From Spirosoma foliorum (GTDB taxonomy: Bacteria; Bacteroidota; Bacteroidia; Cytophagales; Spirosomataceae), in NCBI RefSeq assembly GCF_014117325.1, contig NZ_CP059732.1:6213001-6277000 (forward strand): DNA of 64,000 nt, read 5' to 3'. The translations under genes and the position numbers were made by a program. This document shows, piece by piece, positions 57,456-64,000 of the stretch (positions are counted from its first letter, which is position 1; each line of letters opens with the position of its first letter). A model generated the notes under the pieces. That model ran no database searches. It worked only from the letters and a program-made list of their open reading frames with translations, and was not told where the DNA came from.

Positions 57456-58646
57456 GTGACTATAGTATTACTGATAATCTGGCTACTTGTGGTCAGCATT
57501 CAGCTCATTTTTATCCTCTTCGTTTATTCGCGAACGGCTTTTTACCGAGTACCCGAGCACACTACCTTAGGCGTACAGTCAAATGCACGTACCGGATCAA
57601 CATCCGGGATTACGATTGTTGTTTGTGCCCGCAACGAATTGGAAAACCTGACCGAATTATTGCCCTTACTCAACGCTCAGAATTACCCACATTTTGAGGT
57701 TTTGGTCATGGATGATCGGTCGACGGATGGCACTCACTTATTGCTGGAAAATGACATTACCCAGCTCCAGCACGTTCGATTTATCCGCATCGACAAAGAG
57801 CACGAGCACGTGACACCGAAAAAATATGCACTGACCATCGCGCTAAAAAAAGCCACTTACCCAATTGTACTGCTCACCGATGCCGACTGCCGACCTGCCT
57901 CTGACGACTGGTTGAGCGGTATGGTTGCCCCATTGATCAACGATCAAAAGGCGATTAGCTTAGGCTTTTCTCCTTACGAGCATCGGCCAGGTTTACTCAA
58001 TTTCCTTATTCGTTCCGAAACCCTGTTTACCGCCGTTCAGTATTTATCACTGGCGCTGGCAGGTCGTCCGTATATGGGTGTCGGTCGAAATTTAGCTTAT
58101 CGAACCAGCCTGTTCTTTGCCAACCGGGGTTTTTACACCCACATGAACGTAGTGGGTGGTGATGATGACCTATTTATCAATGAAGTAGCAACGGGAAAAA
58201 ACACGGCAATAAGCATCCATCCCGACACATTTATGTGGTCGAAACCCAAAGAAACCTGGGCCGACTGGCGACTACAGAAAAAACGGCATCTGAACGTAGG
58301 CAAATACTATAAGTCTGGCAACAAATTTCGGCTGGGCCTGCTCACAGGCTCGCACGTATTGACCTGGGCGTTCGCATTGGTTATTGGCATTGTTGTTTTG
58401 GTTCATGAATGGTACCAGCAACCATTTACAGCGAACGAATGGTTACTTTTGCTAAGCGGAGCGGGTGTTTTTCTCTTCCGAATGCTTACGTTCTGGGGCA
58501 TTACAGGTCGAATTAGTTACCGATTGGCTCATACAGTCCATTGGGCCATTATTCCATTTATGGACGTATTACTGGCTATTTACTACGGCCTGGCGGGTAT
58601 AGCAACCATATTCAGACGCCGTAAAAAAAGACTTTACTGGCGTTAG
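57456..58646 (+). CDS. GT2 glycosyltransferase, membrane-anchored
   Basis: The 396-residue protein starts at a GTG (57456). It has an N-terminal membrane helix (about 2-24), then a GT-A domain: ITIVVCARNELENLTELLPLLN, FEVLVMDDRSTDGTHLLLEN, IVLLTDADCRPASDDWL (DxD motif DAD), VVGGDDDLFINEVA, then KETWADWRLQKKRHLNVGKYYK (QxxRW-like region). Two or three C-terminal membrane helices follow (about 295-320, 330-350, 365-385). It transfers a sugar to a lipid or polysaccharide at the membrane. It lies outside the exopolysaccharide operon and is followed by rsmG. Confidence 0.82.
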   Translation: MTIVLLIIWLLVVSIQLIFILFVYSRTAFYRVPEHTTLGVQSNARTGSTSGITIVVCARNELENLTELLPLLNAQNYPHFEVLVMDDRSTDGTHLLLENDITQLQHVRFIRIDKEHEHVTPKKYALTIALKKATYPIVLLTDADCRPASDDWLSGMVAPLINDQKAISLGFSPYEHRPGLLNFLIRSETLFTAVQYLSLALAGRPYMGVGRNLAYRTSLFFANRGFYTHMNVVGGDDDLFINEVATGKNTAISIHPDTFMWSKPKETWADWRLQKKRHLNVGKYYKSGNKFRLGLLTGSHVLTWAFALVIGIVVLVHEWYQQPFTANEWLLLLSGAGVFLFRMLTFWGITGRISYRLAHTVHWAIIPFMDVLLAIYYGLAGIATIFRRRKKRLYWR

Positions 58647-58650
58647 GGTT

Positions 58651-58726
58651 AATGGATAGTGTATAATGAATACTGTAGGCTTATTCACCTCTACCCATTT
58701 TGCATTATCCGTTGTACATTATCCAT
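58651..58726. repeat. GGATAATG-type inverted repeat
   Basis: AATGGATAGTGTATAATGAAT (58651-58671) is the imperfect reverse complement of a later stretch (about 58703-58726, ATTATCCGTTGTACATTATCC..). It fills most of the gap between the GT2 gene and the rsmG start (58735) and resembles the element at 33909. Confidence 0.45.
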
Positions 58727-58734
58727 TACATTCA

Positions 58735-59364
58735 ATGAACATTGATCTAATTTTAAAATACTTTCCGAACCTCACGCCTGAACAAAAAGATCGTTTTACG
58801 GCATTAGAAGGGCTATATCGCGACTGGAATACAAAAATCAATGTAATTTCGCGACAGGATATCGATGCGCTCTACGAAAAGCATATCCTGCATTCGCTGG
58901 GGATTGCCAAGATTGTTCAGTTCAAGCCTGGCACCGAAATTTTAGACGTCGGTACGGGGGGTGGTTTTCCGGGTATTCCGTTAGCGATTTTGTTTCCTTT
59001 GGCCGATTTTCACCTGGTCGATAGTATTGGCAAGAAAATAAAGGTCGTTCAGGAAGTAGCCGATGCTTTGGGGCTGACGAATGTGAAGGCCGAGCAAATT
59101 CGGGTAGAGCAGCTGACAACGACCTATGATTTCGTGGTAAGTCGAGCCGTTACGCGTCTAAAGCCTTTTTTAGGCTGGGTACGCTATAAAATTCATAAAG
59201 CGGGTAACAACGATCGCCCTAATGGTGTTTTGTATCTCAAAGGCGGTGACCTTGCCGAAGAACTAGCCGAAGTAACTGATCGTTACCGCGTTTATGATCT
59301 ATCGGATTATTTTGAAGAACCTTTTTTCGAGACCAAGAAAGTAGTTTATATACCTAAAAAATAA
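58735..59364 (+). CDS. rsmG: 16S rRNA (guanine-527-N7)-methyltransferase
   Basis: RsmG methylates G527 in the 530 loop of 16S rRNA. From the ATG at 58735 (MNIDLILKYFPNLTPEQKDRF) it is 209 residues, the usual length; an earlier ATG at 58666 is in the inverted repeat. Motif NVISRQDIDALYEKHILHSL is followed by the SAM-binding LDVGTGGGFPGIPLAILFP, then VDSIGKKIKVVQEVADALGL and SRAVTRLKPFL. The C-terminus ends in FFETKKVVYIPKK. It probably shares the transcript with the GT2 gene. Confidence 0.92.
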   Translation: MNIDLILKYFPNLTPEQKDRFTALEGLYRDWNTKINVISRQDIDALYEKHILHSLGIAKIVQFKPGTEILDVGTGGGFPGIPLAILFPLADFHLVDSIGKKIKVVQEVADALGLTNVKAEQIRVEQLTTTYDFVVSRAVTRLKPFLGWVRYKIHKAGNNDRPNGVLYLKGGDLAEELAEVTDRYRVYDLSDYFEEPFFETKKVVYIPKK

Positions 59365-59482
59365 CCGGGATTTATGTGATTTGACTGATAGACTATGATC
59401 TCAGCTGATTTGGCTTTCATTGAAAGCGATTCATTAAATCAAAGTCGTCCCGTAAAATCAGCTAAATCCCGGTTCAGATGCT

Positions 59483-59788
59483 ATGCCAAACGAAAAATTC
59501 CGATCCAGCAGTTTTAAAGATCCATTAACTCCCGACGAGGTTGTCTTTAATGACAAAGGAGTTACGTTCCGTGCCCGCAAACTGATTGGCGGCACCGACA
59601 ATTTCGTATTCTACTCAGATATCTCTGGAGTTGAGATCGACAACGGGTTGTTTTTCGCTACAGTTCGGGTCATTCCAAGAGCCCGTCCCGAAATTGTGAT
59701 CTCTAACTTCTCCAAAAGCGATGCTCGTCGGATTAAAGAGTTGATTTTAGAGAATGTACCCAGCCATCGTCCGGATGCATTTCGCTAA
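59483..59788 (+). CDS. Small conserved-type protein, PH-like fold possible
   Basis: This 101-residue protein has alternating strand patterns (DEVVFNDKGVTFRARKLIGG, NFVFYSDISGVEIDNGLFFATVRV, RPEIVISNFSKSDARRIKELI) ending in a helix. The order of strands then helix resembles small bacterial PH-like domains. No signal peptide or membrane segment is present. It sits between rsmG and tRNA-Asn and is probably part of the conserved chromosome rather than the mobile element. Function unknown. Confidence 0.65.
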   Translation: MPNEKFRSSSFKDPLTPDEVVFNDKGVTFRARKLIGGTDNFVFYSDISGVEIDNGLFFATVRVIPRARPEIVISNFSKSDARRIKELILENVPSHRPDAFR

Positions 59789-59869
59789 TCAATAGATTTA
59801 GTTGGGGTCTGATTGCCACTTTGTTAGCAAAAAAATACCCTAAAATCGATATTTTTTCTGCGTGATCAC

Positions 59870-59900
59870 TTGCGTGGTATCGAGTTTCGCGCTACTTTTG
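59870..59900 (+). promoter_or_regulatory. tRNA-Asn promoter (TTG-N20-TACTTTTG)
   Basis: TTG at 59870-59872 and TACTTTTG at 59893-59900 are 20 nt apart and match the Bacteroidota consensus. The -7 box ends 9 nt before the tRNA 5' end. Confidence 0.6.
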
Positions 59901-59909
59901 CACCACGAT

Positions 59910-59983
59910 TCCCGAATAGCTCAGTCGGTTAGAGCATCTGACTGTTAATCAGAGGGTCGCTGGTTCGAGCCCAGCTTCGGGAG
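59910..59983 (+). tRNA. tRNA-Asn (anticodon GTT)
   Basis: The 74-nt sequence folds as a complete cloverleaf: acceptor TCCCGAA/TTCGGGA, D stem GCTC/GAGC, anticodon stem TCTGA/TCAGA with loop CTGTTAA (anticodon GTT at 59944-59946), T stem GCTGG/CCAGC with TTCGAGC loop, discriminator G. No CCA is encoded. A terminator-like hairpin (59995-60024 plus T run) follows at once. tRNA genes of this kind are common integration sites, and conjugation genes start within 160 nt downstream. Confidence 0.97.
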
Positions 59984-59994
59984 CCTGATAATCA

Positions 59995-60029
59995 AGCACT
60001 TACGAGATAAAACTTGTAGGTGCTTTTTT
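59995..60029 (+). terminator. Terminator after tRNA-Asn
   Basis: AGCACTTACGAG (59995-60006) pairs with CTTGTAGGTGCT (60013-60024), including two G-U pairs. The run of six T (60024-60029) completes an intrinsic terminator 12 nt after the tRNA. Confidence 0.75.
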
Positions 60030-60051
60030 ATTTGCACAAGATTTGCACAAG
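60030..60051. repeat. Tandem ATTTGCACAAG repeat at putative element edge
   Basis: Two perfect tandem copies of ATTTGCACAAG lie directly behind the tRNA terminator and ahead of the mobilization genes. Short repeats of this size next to a tRNA-adjacent boundary are the kind of arm-type site used by tyrosine recombinases. No integrase gene is in the window. The att core itself cannot be delimited without the other end. Confidence 0.5.
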
Positions 60052-60142
60052 AATTTTAGGGCGGCTCGGAACAGGTAGGGTGCAACAGATGCGCTGTTGG
60101 GGTTCATCTATACCAGCCTAACCGAATTTTTCACGAATATTT

Positions 60143-61573
60143 TTAGCGAACCCGCTTCTTTTCCTTCCGCCGATTGCGCTCTCGGATCGCCCTCTGCTCC
60201 TGTATCAGTCGTTGAATCTCGTCTTTGCTGTCAGCAGCTTCGGCTGTCGTCAGTTCTTCATTTTCAAAAAATTGCCGTGCTGTTGTTTGTTGTCGCTGCA
60301 CGGTTTCTTCCTGTGGTAGTTCGTTTTGATCAACCAATTCGTCCTCGGCCTGCATAAACTCTTTCAGGATATCTTGATGCCGTTTACGATCTGACTCTGT
60401 ACTCGGTTGACTTGTGTCTTCTTCGTTAGCTGCAAATTGCTCTGCTATCCTTTGTTGTCTCTGTCGGCTCTCAATGCTCTGTGGCTTCGTGGTAATGTCC
60501 TCACTTGTCACTGTGTAATCATCCGCTTGTGTTGCAGGTTCTTCAGCAATCGTTTCCTCGGCTTTGCCCGTCAATTCATCGGCGTTTAGAAAATACTCCC
60601 CTGCCCGTTTCTTTTTCTTTTCAAGGCTATCGATTTGGTCAGTGGCTTCTGTCAATTCCTGCCCTGACTGGATAAAACTGTCAGCCAAAGCTTTCATGTG
60701 CTTGCGGTTCTCGGTCTCTGGGCTTTCCTGCGTCGCGTCCTGCTTATTGTTCCAAAATGCACTGGCCGTTCGTTTGGCTTTATCTAAATCGCGCTGTTGT
60801 TCGGCCCTATTTGCATCGCTACCACCTTCCTGCTTTTGCCGCATCAACTCGATGGCTTCTTTTTCGGGTATCAACTTCTCATGACGCAAACGCTGACGAA
60901 CTTCCTTGATCCGTACCCCTTTGAGCTGACGCACCAGATCGAACGACCGTCCATTTTCATCCACTACCATGAACGGGTGACGCGGCACACCTTCCGCCAA
61001 CAGATAACCATTATCATGAACGGCCTTCACAAAGTCTTTCCCTGTTTCAGTTTCCTTCCACAGATTGGTCAGTGCTTCTTTGAGTTCAGGCCGATGCTGG
61101 TTGCGGTGGGGCGTAGGTTGCTGTTCAAACACCCGCTCCATTTCTTTACGAGCGCGATCTTGAGCCAGTCGGCTAAACTTGTTGGCAATGACTTTGCCCG
61201 TTTTATGATCGTAGCGTTCCCAAATCACATGCGCGTGTGTCCGACCCTTTTTGGTGTGCAGGACAATCACGCGCCGTTGCTCCTGCAACCCTAACTCGTT
61301 TCCCAGAATATCAGCTGCTTTCAGCCAGTCCTTTTCGCTCATCTTTCGGTCTTCGCTATAGGCTGGATTGATTTGGGCGTGATATAATCCTTTCTGGCTT
61401 TTGGTCAGTTCGCTGGTCAGCGACATGCTTTGCAGGGTCTGATGCAAATAAGCATCGGTTGCGTTGGAGCGTCCGGCCACGTCCACAATCTGGACACATT
61501 CATTGGCTTCCCCAGAAAGAAGATAATGCGCTAACTGCTTGCCATTGCCCCGTATCGCTCCTCGGATGACCAT
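60143..61573 (-). CDS. Relaxase/mobilization nuclease with repetitive C-terminus
   Basis: The 476-residue protein has an N-terminal relaxase domain (about 1-240): MVIRGAIRGNGKQLAHYLLSG, LYHAQINP (His65), the metal-binding H-x-H GRTHAHVIWERYDHKTG (His113, His115), and GVPRHPFMVVDENGRSFDLVRQL. It nicks oriT and leads the DNA strand in conjugation. The C-terminal half (about 262-440) is charged, helical and repetitive: a motif (K/R)-x4-A-x-x-F-x3-x-E/D recurs with Phe at 273, 300, 328, 380, 406 and 435, a 26-30-residue period with one weak copy near 353. It starts one base inside the mobC stop (TAATG), so translation is coupled. Confidence 0.85.
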   Translation of the reverse strand: MVIRGAIRGNGKQLAHYLLSGEANECVQIVDVAGRSNATDAYLHQTLQSMSLTSELTKSQKGLYHAQINPAYSEDRKMSEKDWLKAADILGNELGLQEQRRVIVLHTKKGRTHAHVIWERYDHKTGKVIANKFSRLAQDRARKEMERVFEQQPTPHRNQHRPELKEALTNLWKETETGKDFVKAVHDNGYLLAEGVPRHPFMVVDENGRSFDLVRQLKGVRIKEVRQRLRHEKLIPEKEAIELMRQKQEGGSDANRAEQQRDLDKAKRTASAFWNNKQDATQESPETENRKHMKALADSFIQSGQELTEATDQIDSLEKKKKRAGEYFLNADELTGKAEETIAEEPATQADDYTVTSEDITTKPQSIESRQRQQRIAEQFAANEEDTSQPSTESDRKRHQDILKEFMQAEDELVDQNELPQEETVQRQQTTARQFFENEELTTAEAADSKDEIQRLIQEQRAIRERNRRKEKKRVR

Positions 61574-61941
61574 TAGCTGAGGAGTTTGAGAACTTGGGCC
61601 GTCAGCGCATCCAAGCCTTGCATGGCCTGGTTGATCTCATCCGTGTCGATACCGGCTAATTGCCCTGTCTCATCACGACTGTTGAGGGCACGGGCAATCT
61701 GATTGACATTGCTGCCGACCTTGCCAAGTTCCGCCATGACATTGAGTAGCAATTCACGATCCGGTGTCGGCTTATGTCGCAAGGGTTGCGTGGCGGCCAT
61801 CGTGCGCAAGCGCATGAAGTCGCTGGGCGTGTAGCCGTTCTCGGCGGCCATCTGCCAGATACGCAGTTTCTCAGATGCCGTGACGCGAACGCGAATGGTG
61901 AATTCGCGTTTGTCCGCATCGTCCTTTTGAGGTCGTGCCAT
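61573..61941 (-). CDS. mobC: MobC-like relaxosome accessory protein
   Basis: This 122-residue protein has a ribbon-helix-helix type N-terminus (DADKREFTIRVRVTASEKLRIWQMAAENGYTPSDFMRLR) and a C-terminal helical segment with GKVGSNVNQIARALNS, the motif of MobC-family proteins. MobC binds near the nick site and helps the relaxase open DNA. It overlaps the relaxase gene by one base, and its promoter lies in the 293-nt region shared with the coupling-protein gene. Confidence 0.85.
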   Translation of the reverse strand: MARPQKDDADKREFTIRVRVTASEKLRIWQMAAENGYTPSDFMRLRTMAATQPLRHKPTPDRELLLNVMAELGKVGSNVNQIARALNSRDETGQLAGIDTDEINQAMQGLDALTAQVLKLLS

Positions 61942-62234
61942 ACGCGTTAGCGTTTACAGGGAGGGTTAAGGGAGGGAGAATCCCCGCCCTTACAAGAACG
62001 GTTTGGAAACTACAATTACGGAGTTTTTGTAGCTACAAACCACGTCTTGCAATACCTCCCTACGAAGATAAGGAAACCACTGGGTTTCAGGGCAAACTGT
62101 TTTTTCTTTTTTCTGGGCAATCGCTTTTCCATTGCGGAAAACACCCGTTTTAAATACGGGAAAAATCCCGTTGCGGTGAATTATTCTTTTTCCGTTTTTG
62201 GGCAACGTTTCCACCCTCCTTAACCTACTCTTTG
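61942..62234. other. Candidate origin of transfer (oriT) region
   Basis: This 293-nt intergenic region between divergent mobC and the coupling protein is dense in short symmetric sequences. TTTGTAGCTACAAA is a perfect 14-bp palindrome at 62026-62039. GAAACC-ACTG-GGTTTC lies at 62073-62088, and CCCGT..ACGGG near 62153-62162. GGTTAAGGGAGGG near 61963 is mirrored by CCCTCCTTAACC near 62215, close to both ends. Such features and the position beside mobC are typical of oriT regions. The nick site cannot be assigned by eye. No ORF is present. Confidence 0.45.
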
Positions 62235-64000
62235 ATGAATCCCGCCGAACCTCAACCGGTCGGTGAACCGCAACCAGCCAGGAACTGGTTTGGCGTCACC
62301 TCCGCTGAAATCGATCATCTGTTTCGTTTCCACGCTGATTCCAGCGCGTTTAATAAAGCCATTCTGTTTCTGGTTGGATTGGTCCTAACGCCGATCACAT
62401 TGGCTGGAGCCTTGATGGGATATGCCAGAGCCTACAACCGGTTCATGAAGCCGTTGGCGGAATATCCCCTGCTCCATCCGCTTCGGCCCATTGTCAAGTT
62501 TGCGATGGTTGTCGGTGCTGGGCTGATTTGGGTGGCGTTGTTCATCCTAATGGTCAGTCTGGCTCAGGTCGCTGTCATCTTTGGCTTGAGTGGCTATGCC
62601 TTCATCGTTTTTGTCACCTTCAATCTCCTCTTCACCTTCATCGTCTTTATGGCCTTCCGGCGCTGGCAGATCGGCATCAATAATATGCTGGTCGAAAGCA
62701 ATCGGTTTGGCTCGGCACGCTTTGCCAGACCCGATGAATTGAATCCCTATCGACAAGGCCCAGGCATTTATATCGGTGGTGGGTATGTCTTCAAAGATAA
62801 GGGCCATATCCTGACAGTTGCTGGTACGCGGGGTGGTAAAGGCACGAATTTGATTATCCCGAACTTGCTGGGCCTTGGCGGCTATACGGGTTCATGGGTT
62901 GTCATCGATCCCAAAGGTGAGAATGCCGCGATCACGGCACGGTATCAGCGCAAAAGCGGACGACAGGTTGTTATTCTCAATCCCTGGGGATTACTCGAAG
63001 AGCATATTGGGGAAGCGGAATCGTATAACCCGCTCGATATTCTAGCTGACACAAGCAGCATTCATTTAGTTGATGATGCGCACATGATCGCTGAAATGCT
63101 GGTTCCCGTCGAGCGTGACGATAAGAACCGCTTTTTTACCGATACAGCGCGTTCCGTTGTGACGGGCCTTATCATGCAGATTGCGACCACGCAGGAAGGT
63201 GATGATCGAACTCTAACAACTCTTTGGCGATGGGCGCGGCTTGCCGGTGATGAGTGGGATGAGTTGATCGCCCGTATGCGACTCAACAATGATCCAGTGA
63301 ATGGAGAAATCATCCGCAACGCTGGCAATGAAATCGTCAAATTGATGGAAGCAGGAGAAGAAACGTTTGGCAGTATTCTTTCTTCTGTTTTACAGGCAAC
63401 CGACTTTCTCAAAAGTCCATCGTTGCAAAAAGCATTACGCTCTGGTTATGATCCGGCCACCTTATCGGATGGCGATACAGCCCTTTATATTATCATTCCT
63501 GCTGATAAACTGCAAAGCCATGCGCGGTGGCTGCGGCTTATGGCAACGACCACCTTACGAGCCGTTGTACGAAACCCAAACAAGCGCGTAACTTTTTTAC
63601 TCGATGAATTTGCAGCTTTGGGGTATTTACCTGAAATTGAGACTGCTTTAAGTACCTATGCTGGTTTTGAAATCACTGTATGGCCGATCTTACAATCTCT
63701 GATTCAGTTACAGGGTTTGTATGGCGAGAACTGGGAGACGTTCACCGCAAACACGGCTATCCGGCAGTTTTTTACCATTAACGATAATTTTACAGCCAAT
63801 TATGTGAGCGCGGCTATTGGCCAGACCTCCCATGTCGTCACATCCAGAAGCTGGTTTGGTGTCAGTGATGCTAATGCAAATCAAAGGCCACTTGTAACAC
63901 CTGATGAAGTAAGGCGCGGGTCAGCAGACAACATCTTTGCTTTCTTGGGTGGGAATCCATCAACTACGTTTGCCAAGCGGCCTTACTTTCAGATGCCAGA
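62235..64000 (+). CDS. VirD4/TraG-type coupling protein (partial, runs off window)
   Basis: From the ATG at 62235 the frame stays open to the window edge, at least 588 codons. The N-terminus is short and cytoplasmic (about 1-40), followed by two or more membrane helices (about 43-63, 87-135) and the ATPase domain. Walker A AGTRGGKGTNLIIPNL is at about 195-210 and Walker B FLLDEFAALGYLPEIE near 453. FGSARFARPDEL, VVIDPKGENAA and FFTDTARSVV are typical of the type IV coupling protein family. It links the relaxosome to the type IV secretion channel and pumps DNA. Its presence with mobC and relaxase shows the element is at least mobilizable and may be self-transmissible. Confidence 0.9.
   Translation, partial: MNPAEPQPVGEPQPARNWFGVTSAEIDHLFRFHADSSAFNKAILFLVGLVLTPITLAGALMGYARAYNRFMKPLAEYPLLHPLRPIVKFAMVVGAGLIWVALFILMVSLAQVAVIFGLSGYAFIVFVTFNLLFTFIVFMAFRRWQIGINNMLVESNRFGSARFARPDELNPYRQGPGIYIGGGYVFKDKGHILTVAGTRGGKGTNLIIPNLLGLGGYTGSWVVIDPKGENAAITARYQRKSGRQVVILNPWGLLEEHIGEAESYNPLDILADTSSIHLVDDAHMIAEMLVPVERDDKNRFFTDTARSVVTGLIMQIATTQEGDDRTLTTLWRWARLAGDEWDELIARMRLNNDPVNGEIIRNAGNEIVKLMEAGEETFGSILSSVLQATDFLKSPSLQKALRSGYDPATLSDGDTALYIIIPADKLQSHARWLRLMATTTLRAVVRNPNKRVTFLLDEFAALGYLPEIETALSTYAGFEITVWPILQSLIQLQGLYGENWETFTANTAIRQFFTINDNFTANYVSAAIGQTSHVVTSRSWFGVSDANANQRPLVTPDEVRRGSADNIFAFLGGNPSTTFAKRPYFQMP

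Noticed and set aside
60030..60051. CRISPR-like array
   Set aside because: Only two direct 11-bp copies without spacers.

Overview
The window looks like a chromosomal segment of a Bacteroidota bacterium of the Cytophagales, most like Spirosoma or a close relative. That is an inference from gene content and signals, not from a database search. It rests on TonB-dependent receptors with carboxypeptidase-like N-terminal domains, many Cys-lipoproteins, a bacillithiol-type reductase (YpdA), SdrD-like secreted proteins, a DUF5606 protein, and repeated matches to the Bacteroidota promoter (TTTG, 17-21 bp, TAnnTTTG).

Layout. 1-2.9 kb: a ThuA-like gene divergent from a Nudix-type (NrtR-like) regulator with paired operators, then small proteins. 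3.0-11.8 kb: a probable phytate/organophosphate acquisition locus (phytase-like lipoprotein, TPR-membrane-HTH regulator, TonB receptor, beta-helix lipoprotein, beta-propeller phytase). 11.9-18.2 kb: a histone-H1-like protein, an unknown protein, and a second TonB receptor plus beta-helix lipoprotein pair. 18.2-23.8 kb: ypdA split by a -1 frameshift, an astacin-type protease, and a large SdrD-like secreted protein. 23.9-28.8 kb: priA, a VapC-type toxin-antitoxin pair and pyk. 28.9-37.4 kb: a zinc-ribbon/zincin peptidase divergent from a three-gene amidoligase-transglutaminase operon (transglutaminase-DUF2126, circularly permuted ATP-grasp-alpha-E, transglutaminase), a predicted peptide-modification system of unknown product. 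37.7-39.7 kb: DUF5606, engB and a thioredoxin-like protein.

39.7-55.9 kb is all on the minus strand: an 11-gene exopolysaccharide operon running from a Wzz-like protein through a UDP-sugar dehydrogenase, glycosyltransferases, a polymerase, a methyltransferase, wecB, a two-domain oxidoreductase, a heparinase-like protein and a WbuB-like transferase. It is followed almost without gap by a MarR regulator, then an orphan TolC-type protein and a tiny ORF. 56-59.8 kb: tgt, a GT2 transferase, rsmG and a small protein. tRNA-Asn(GTT) at 59.9 kb marks the probable left edge of an integrated mobilizable/conjugative element. The element carries a relaxase, MobC, a candidate oriT and a VirD4/TraG coupling protein that runs off the window.

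Intergenic spaces are rich in hairpin-forming repeats of several families, including REP-like compound palindromes framed by GGCGCGAG and CTCGTGCC, and two copies of a 35-bp-arm hairpin. Some lie inside operons. No CRISPR array, rRNA gene or complete insertion sequence was seen.
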